A stretch of DNA of 64,000 bases, from contig JADJPE010000005.1 in NCBI GenBank assembly GCA_016713425.1, positions 3,906,001-3,970,000 on the forward strand, read 5' to 3'. Position 1 is the stretch's first letter, and each line of letters starts with the position of its first letter. Positions 58,779 to 64,000 of the stretch are shown here, one piece after another. Source of the DNA: Deltaproteobacteria bacterium. Lineage in GTDB: Bacteria > Myxococcota > Kuafuiibacteriia > Kuafuiibacteriales > Kuafuiibacteriaceae. Below the pieces are notes generated by a model that was given only the letters and a program-made list of their open reading frames with translations, searched no databases and had not been told where the DNA came from. The translations under genes were made by a program, and so were the position numbers.

Positions 58779-61361
58779 ATGCACGAGCAAACTCTCAAGA
58801 ACGGTCTCAAGCTCATCGTGGAGGAGAACCACGCGTCACGCGTCGTTGCGGCCCAGGTTTGGGTGCGGGTGGGATCGGCCGATGAGCTCCCCGATGAGGC
58901 CGGCCTTGCGCACGTTCACGAACACATGTTGTTCAAGGGCACCGAGCGCCGAAGGGTTGGAGAAATCGCTTCGGATATCGAGGCGGCGGGCGGTGAGATC
59001 AATGCGTGGACGAGCTTCGATGAGACGGTCTACCACGTCACCATCGCGAGCCGCGAGGTCGATACGGCTCTCGACATCTTGGCCGACGCCGTTCAGCATT
59101 CGACTTTCGACGCCGATGAGTTGGCGCGTGAGCTCGAGGTCGTCTTGGAGGAGCTGCGTCGCGGCAACGATACGCCTTCGCGTGTAGCGAGCGAGATGTT
59201 GTTCGAGACGGCCTTCGAGGCGCACCCGTATCGACGGCCGGTGATCGGGTACCTCGAAACGGTCAAGGCCTTTACGCGCGAGAAGATTCTAGCCTTCTAT
59301 CGAAAGTGGTACCGCCCCGACAACATGTGCCTAGTCGTTGTGGGTGACGTCGAGACCGACAAGATCATCGCGCGCGCCGAGGCGCTCTTCGAATCGCGTG
59401 AGACGGCGGAGCCGATTGTTCGCCCGTCGCGGCCTGTCGATCAGGCGCCGACCGTAATTCGGGTCGCCAAGAAGGTGCAAGATATCCAAGAGACCCATCT
59501 CGGGTTTTCGTGGCTCGGAACCCATCTCGCGCACGAGGACACGCCGGCGATCGATGTCTTGTCGGTGTTGCTCGGCACGGGACAGAGCTCGCGGCTTTAT
59601 CGGCGAGTGAAGCGCGAAGCCGAGCTCGTCAATGATTGCTACGCTTTCTCATATACGCCGCAAGACCCGGGCCTTTTGGCAGTGGGGGCGCAGATTCACG
59701 GTGACCAAGCAAAGGTTGAAGCTGCATTTCGCGCGCTGCTCAAGGAGACGCTCCGGCTGACCTACGAGGAGCCTGAGATGGCCGAGGTCGAGAAGGCTCG
59801 GACGATCATCGTCTCGGACTCCGTGTACCAGAAGGAGACCGTTCAAGGCATTGCGCGGAAGCATGGCTACTTCCATTTGGTTGCCGGTCGAAGCGACTTC
59901 GAGGCGGAGTACTACGCGAAGGTGCGGAGCGTGACCCCGGCCGACGTCCGGGCGGTGGCCACGAAATATCTCAAGCCGAATGGGCTCTCGGTCGCGACGT
60001 TGCTTCCGGAGGGCTCGGCGGGTGCGATGGAGCCCAAGGCCGTTTCGGCGATGGTGAAGGAGGTCGTGGCCGAACTCGATCTTGAACATTCTCCGAAACG
60101 CGTCGAGGTCGGCAATCTTGGCGTGGCGAAGCTTCGGCTCGAGAATGGCGCGACGCTTCTGGTTCAGCAAGACCGATCGGTGCCGCTCGTGAGCGTGCGC
60201 GCGGTTGCGAAGGGCGGGCTCCTGGCTGAGACGGCGGAGAACAACGGCGTCAGTCATCTTGTGTCTGAGCTGCTCGTTCGCGGGACCGAGAGCTACACGA
60301 CGGAGCAGATCGTCGATGAAACGGACGCCATGGCGGGAAACATCTCCGGCATTGCGGGCCGAAACTCACTCGGACTTCGTGGCGACTTCCTCAAGGATTC
60401 GTTCGAGCGAGGACTCGAGTTGTTCTCGTCGTGCCTGCTCGAACCCACGTTCTTGCCCGAGGAGATCGAAAAGGAGATCAGCACGCAGCTCGAGGATATT
60501 GCGTCGCGACACGATAATCTCGCGGCCGTGGCGTTCGATCAGCTTCTATCGGGCCTGTTCGCCCAGCATCCTTATCGAATGCCCACCCTCGGCACGATCG
60601 AGAGTGTCAAGGGTATCCGACGCGAACACGTGGTCGCCGCCTATCGGGCTCAGCTCCGGCCCGATCGGTTGACGATCGCGATCGTGGGCGATGTGGATAT
60701 CCCACGGACGGTCTCGCTCGTCGAAAGCCATCTCGGTCGCGCCGCACCTCACGCGGATGCGAAGGCGCTGGTCTGGCCCAAGCCGGAGGGGCTCCTCGCT
60801 GGGCGAACGGAGAGGGCCCGTCGGCGCGAAAAGGAGCAAGCCCACCTCGTTCTCGGGTTTCGAGGCGTTTCTCTTGGCGATGATCGACGTTTTGTTCTCG
60901 ACGTCTTGTCGAGCGTGCTGGGTGGTCAGTCGGGTCGCTTGTTCCTCGAGCTTCGCGATCGGCAGTCGCTGGCATACTCGGTGAGTGCGATGAATAGCGA
61001 GGGGCTCGATCCCGGATACTTCGCGCTCTACATCGGCACCTCGCCCGACAAGGTCGAGACGGCGGAGAAGGGGATGTTGGCGGAGGTCGACAAGATCTTG
61101 ACGACCGAAGTTGCGCCGGCCGAAGTCGAGCGGGCGAAGCGATATCTTATTGGGGCCTACGAGATCGGTCTTCAGCGGGCGAGTGCCCGGTCGAGCACGA
61201 TGGCACTGAACGAAGCCTACGGCATTGGCTATGACGAGCACGCACGCTACGCGGAGCGCCTTGAAGCGGTCGATGCGCGGCGCATTCGGGAGGTCGCGCG
61301 CGAGATCCTGGATCTCGACCGGGTCGTGCGTTCCTTGGTGTCTCCGCTCGTGGGTCCGTGA
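58779..61361 (+). CDS. M16-family zinc metalloprotease (two-domain pitrilysin type)
   Basis: 860 residues from the ATG at 58779; frames starting earlier overlap nadK. The N-terminal domain has the inverted zinc motif HVHEH (residues about 43-47) and the downstream Glu in LEELRRG (about 120-127). A second M16 domain from about 430 (LEHSPKRVEVGNLGVAKLRLENGATLLVQQDRSVPLVSVRAVAKGG) lacks the zinc motif but keeps the R/Y substrate-binding pattern RQSLAYSVSA near the end. This active-plus-inactive layout is common for secreted or periplasmic peptide-degrading M16 proteins. No signal peptide is seen, so it is probably cytosolic or the start is wrong. Confidence 0.9.
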   Translation: MHEQTLKNGLKLIVEENHASRVVAAQVWVRVGSADELPDEAGLAHVHEHMLFKGTERRRVGEIASDIEAAGGEINAWTSFDETVYHVTIASREVDTALDILADAVQHSTFDADELARELEVVLEELRRGNDTPSRVASEMLFETAFEAHPYRRPVIGYLETVKAFTREKILAFYRKWYRPDNMCLVVVGDVETDKIIARAEALFESRETAEPIVRPSRPVDQAPTVIRVAKKVQDIQETHLGFSWLGTHLAHEDTPAIDVLSVLLGTGQSSRLYRRVKREAELVNDCYAFSYTPQDPGLLAVGAQIHGDQAKVEAAFRALLKETLRLTYEEPEMAEVEKARTIIVSDSVYQKETVQGIARKHGYFHLVAGRSDFEAEYYAKVRSVTPADVRAVATKYLKPNGLSVATLLPEGSAGAMEPKAVSAMVKEVVAELDLEHSPKRVEVGNLGVAKLRLENGATLLVQQDRSVPLVSVRAVAKGGLLAETAENNGVSHLVSELLVRGTESYTTEQIVDETDAMAGNISGIAGRNSLGLRGDFLKDSFERGLELFSSCLLEPTFLPEEIEKEISTQLEDIASRHDNLAAVAFDQLLSGLFAQHPYRMPTLGTIESVKGIRREHVVAAYRAQLRPDRLTIAIVGDVDIPRTVSLVESHLGRAAPHADAKALVWPKPEGLLAGRTERARRREKEQAHLVLGFRGVSLGDDRRFVLDVLSSVLGGQSGRLFLELRDRQSLAYSVSAMNSEGLDPGYFALYIGTSPDKVETAEKGMLAEVDKILTTEVAPAEVERAKRYLIGAYEIGLQRASARSSTMALNEAYGIGYDEHARYAERLEAVDARRIREVAREILDLDRVVRSLVSPLVGP

Positions 61362-61441
61362 ACTCGAGCTCGTGCGCCCGTGGTGTTGAGCTCGTGCGTG
61401 CGTGACTTTGTCTTGCGGTAGTCAGGCCTGAGGATATCTCG

Positions 61442-62312
61442 ATGACAATCGAAGGTTGGACGGCGATCGAAATCAAACTTCCACTCGAGGTGCAACCCAC
61501 GGACACGGAGCTCGATGTGATGAGCGGTGTGTTGTTCGAGATCGGCGCGCAGGGGATCGAGCTTCGGGACGCAGAGCGACCGATGATGGTGATCGCTGCG
61601 TTTTCGCCGGAATTCGGATCCGCTTCGCTGCGGCACTCCGTTTCGGCCGCGCTCGAGGACGCAGGACTCCCTTTCAGTCATGTGGACCAGCGGGGGTACG
61701 AGCCGATCGACTGGTCGACTCATTGGCGCAGTCATTTTCACCCCATGGACTTCGGCAAGCTGTGGGTCGTTCCGAGTTGGCTGGAGGCGCCGGCTGAAGC
61801 CGGCCACGTCCTCTGGATTGATCCGTCTCGCGCCTTTGGTACCGGACTCCACGCGACGACTGGGCTTTGTCTGCGCGCGGTTCTCGATCGTTCGCCGACC
61901 TCTTCGATTCTCGACGTGGGCACGGGCACGGGGATCTTGGCGTTCGGTGCGTTGAAGCTTGGCACGGCGCATGCGGTGGGGGTCGACAACGATCCCGAGG
62001 CGCTCGATGTGGCGACGGAGAACGCACAGTACAACGGTCTCTCGGATCGAGTTGAGCTTCGCGCGACTTTGCCTGACGGCGTCATGTTTCCGCTCGTCGT
62101 TGCGAACATTCTCGCGGGGCCGCTGATCGAGATGGCCCCGGAGATCTCGGCGTGTGTGGCGCCCGGGGGCGTCCTTCTGCTCTCTGGGATCCTCGGAACG
62201 CAGGTGGACGGTGTTGTTGCGGCGTACCGAAACCCTCCGCTGTCTTTCGACGTCCTGACGGTTGCGCACGAGGGTGAGTGGGCGCGGATCGACCTGCAGA
62301 AGCGGGCCGGGC

Positions 62313-62320
<8 letters not shown>
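61442..62320 (+). CDS. prmA: Ribosomal protein L11 methyltransferase PrmA
   Basis: 292 residues. N-terminal domain followed by the SAM-binding motif SILDVGTGTGILAFGALKLG (near 155-175), VGVDNDPEALDVATENAQYNGL, and NILAGPLIEMAPEISACVAPGG, the NIL(A) block characteristic of PrmA. AFGTGLHATTGLCLRAV precedes the motif as in known PrmA proteins. It trimethylates ribosomal protein L11. Its TGA overlaps the rsmE start region, so the two are coupled. Normal family length. Confidence 0.92.
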
Positions 62321-63149
<829 letters not shown>

Positions 63150-63161
63150 GATGCGTCGCCG

Positions 63162-63383
63162 GTGGTGCCTCGAGATATCTCGCCGCGCGCAGGCCGCGCA
63201 TCCGCGTTGGGATTCGAGCTGGTGGGCACGGTGCTTGCCGGTGGGCTCATTGGGTACTTCATCGATCGTCGATTTTCGACCGATCCTTGGGGGCTCGTCG
63301 GCGGCGTCGTCGCCTTTGCGGCCGTGGGTCTGGTGCGGTTGGTTGTCGAGGCGATTCGGATCGCCCAAGATGACGATAGATAG
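63162..63383 (+). CDS. atpZ: AtpZ/AtpI-like F-ATPase accessory protein
   Basis: 73 residues from a GTG at 63162. Two membrane helices (about 18-33 and 43-64) with the AtpZ-type LGFELVGTVLAGGLIGYFIDRRFSTDPWG pattern. Small AtpZ proteins precede atpI in many F-type ATP synthase operons and are linked to Mg/Ca handling or c-ring assembly. The next gene starts 20 bases downstream. Confidence 0.75.
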   Translation: MVPRDISPRAGRASALGFELVGTVLAGGLIGYFIDRRFSTDPWGLVGGVVAFAAVGLVRLVVEAIRIAQDDDR

Positions 63384-63403
63384 CTACGAGCTAGGATCTC
63401 CTG

Positions 63404-63850
63404 ATGAACTCTTCTTCGGTGCTTCTTTGGTCAGTCCTGAAAGTGGGCGGCCTCATTACGGTGCTTCTTGGTGCCATTTCTGGGTTGGCTTTTGGTTCAG
63501 GCGTCGCCTTCGCGGTTGGATGTGGCGCGGTGGTGTCGATGGCCGGGGCGGTCGGCTTGATCCAAGCGCTTGGGCGACTGTTGGACCCGACCCAGAAGGC
63601 GACGACGAAGGCGGCTTTCACCGCTTTGCTGCTGGCGAAGTTTCTTATCAGTTTCGGGATCCTTTGGGTCCTGCTTGTGACCTACCGGGTCTCGGCGCTG
63701 GGTCTGGTTGTCGGGCTCGGGGGCGGCCTCGCGGCGGTGGTCCTGGGCGTCTTGCTTGGTTCTGGGTCGGCGGTTGGGCGCGCCGCGATCGCGCTCGACG
63801 AGGCTCGAATTCAGCAGGAAACAGGAGACATTAAGCCCGAATCGCGCTAG
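63404..63850 (+). CDS. atpI: ATP synthase subunit I
   Basis: 148 residues, four membrane helices, preceding atpB. Uncertain by sequence alone, but position (after AtpZ, before the subunit a gene) and hydropathy fit AtpI. It assists assembly of the c-ring. Confidence 0.7.
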   Translation: MNSSSVLLWSVLKVGGLITVLLGAISGLAFGSGVAFAVGCGAVVSMAGAVGLIQALGRLLDPTQKATTKAAFTALLLAKFLISFGILWVLLVTYRVSALGLVVGLGGGLAAVVLGVLLGSGSAVGRAAIALDEARIQQETGDIKPESR

Positions 63851-63860
63851 GAGCCGTCCG

Positions 63861-64000
63861 ATGCCGGAGCATACTTCTTGGCTCAACTGGGCACCTGGTT
63901 ACCATGCGCTCGAAGCCTGGATCGAAGGCTTTGGAAAGGGCTGGCTGCTTGGGAGTTCCGTCCACGTGCAACACGTGGCGGCCGCGCTCCTGGTCCTCGT
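63861..64000 (+). CDS. atpB: F0 ATP synthase subunit a, N-terminus (cut by window edge)
   Basis: The ATG at 63861 follows AGGAG by 7 bases. Only 46 residues are visible: MPEHTSWLNWAPGYHALEAW... then the HVQHVAAALLVLV start of the first membrane helix, matching AtpB N-termini (TWFSFLPGY-type). The rest lies beyond the window. Confidence 0.75.
   Translation, partial: MPEHTSWLNWAPGYHALEAWIEGFGKGWLLGSSVHVQHVAAALLVL

Overview
The window is a high-GC, gene-dense Gram-negative chromosome segment with about 47 protein genes and no tRNA, rRNA, CRISPR array or insertion sequence that I can see. The outer-membrane machinery (Tol-Pal, LolA, an LptC-like protein, FadL-like and TonB-dependent barrels), three Ser/Thr protein kinases, an FHA/GAF/cyclase-like protein, an NtrC/histidine-kinase pair and a Myxo-type disulfide repeat lipoprotein point to the Myxococcota or a close deltaproteobacterial relative. 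This assignment is inferred from gene content only.

Layout. 1-8.0 kb: a cut lipase, then a Ser/Thr kinase fused to a HAMP/pseudo-histidine-kinase tail, a FecR-like lipoprotein, a disulfide-repeat lipoprotein and a GNAT-deacetylase fusion. 8.0-15.9 kb: Ppx/GppA and the Tol-Pal set (pal, tolB, a 61-residue unknown ORF, tolA/tonB-like, tolR, then after two unrelated genes tolQ). 16.1-26.4 kb: thiO, envelope proteins (FadL-like barrel, PilZ protein, second barrel, coiled-coil protein) and an NtrC regulator with its kinase. 26.5-30.1 kb: korB-korA and an LptC-like lipoprotein. 29.9-35.5 kb: a tightly coupled reverse-strand operon FHA/GAF/cyclase-like, kinase, J-domain protein, glycosyltransferase. 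35.5-42.0 kb: PEGA protein, BtuF-like binding protein, beta-helix lipoprotein, M50 protease, LolA. 42.2-53.7 kb: ftsK, then a kinase with a PEGA domain, a TPR/TonB-dependent receptor fusion and a triple-repeat lipoprotein. 53.7-64.0 kb: branched-chain amino-acid type binding protein, DUF2126 protein, nadK, M16 protease, prmA, rsmE and the start of the F-type ATP synthase operon.

Two themes recur. First, short tandem repeats (units of 3, 6, 7, 8, 13-15 bases) sit in many spacers and also run into genes, where they make poly-Ser, Gln-Pro, Met-Ala, acidic and Phe tracts. Second, phospho- or nucleotide-signalling genes are repeatedly coupled by 4-base overlaps or very short gaps to envelope genes. 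The best candidate for an undescribed system is the 45.4-53.7 kb set: two mutually exclusive hairpins, a membrane Ser/Thr kinase, a receptor whose periplasmic N-terminus carries TPR repeats, and a lipoprotein made of three ~300-residue repeats. All coordinates for starts are my reading and several remain ambiguous, as stated in the entries.
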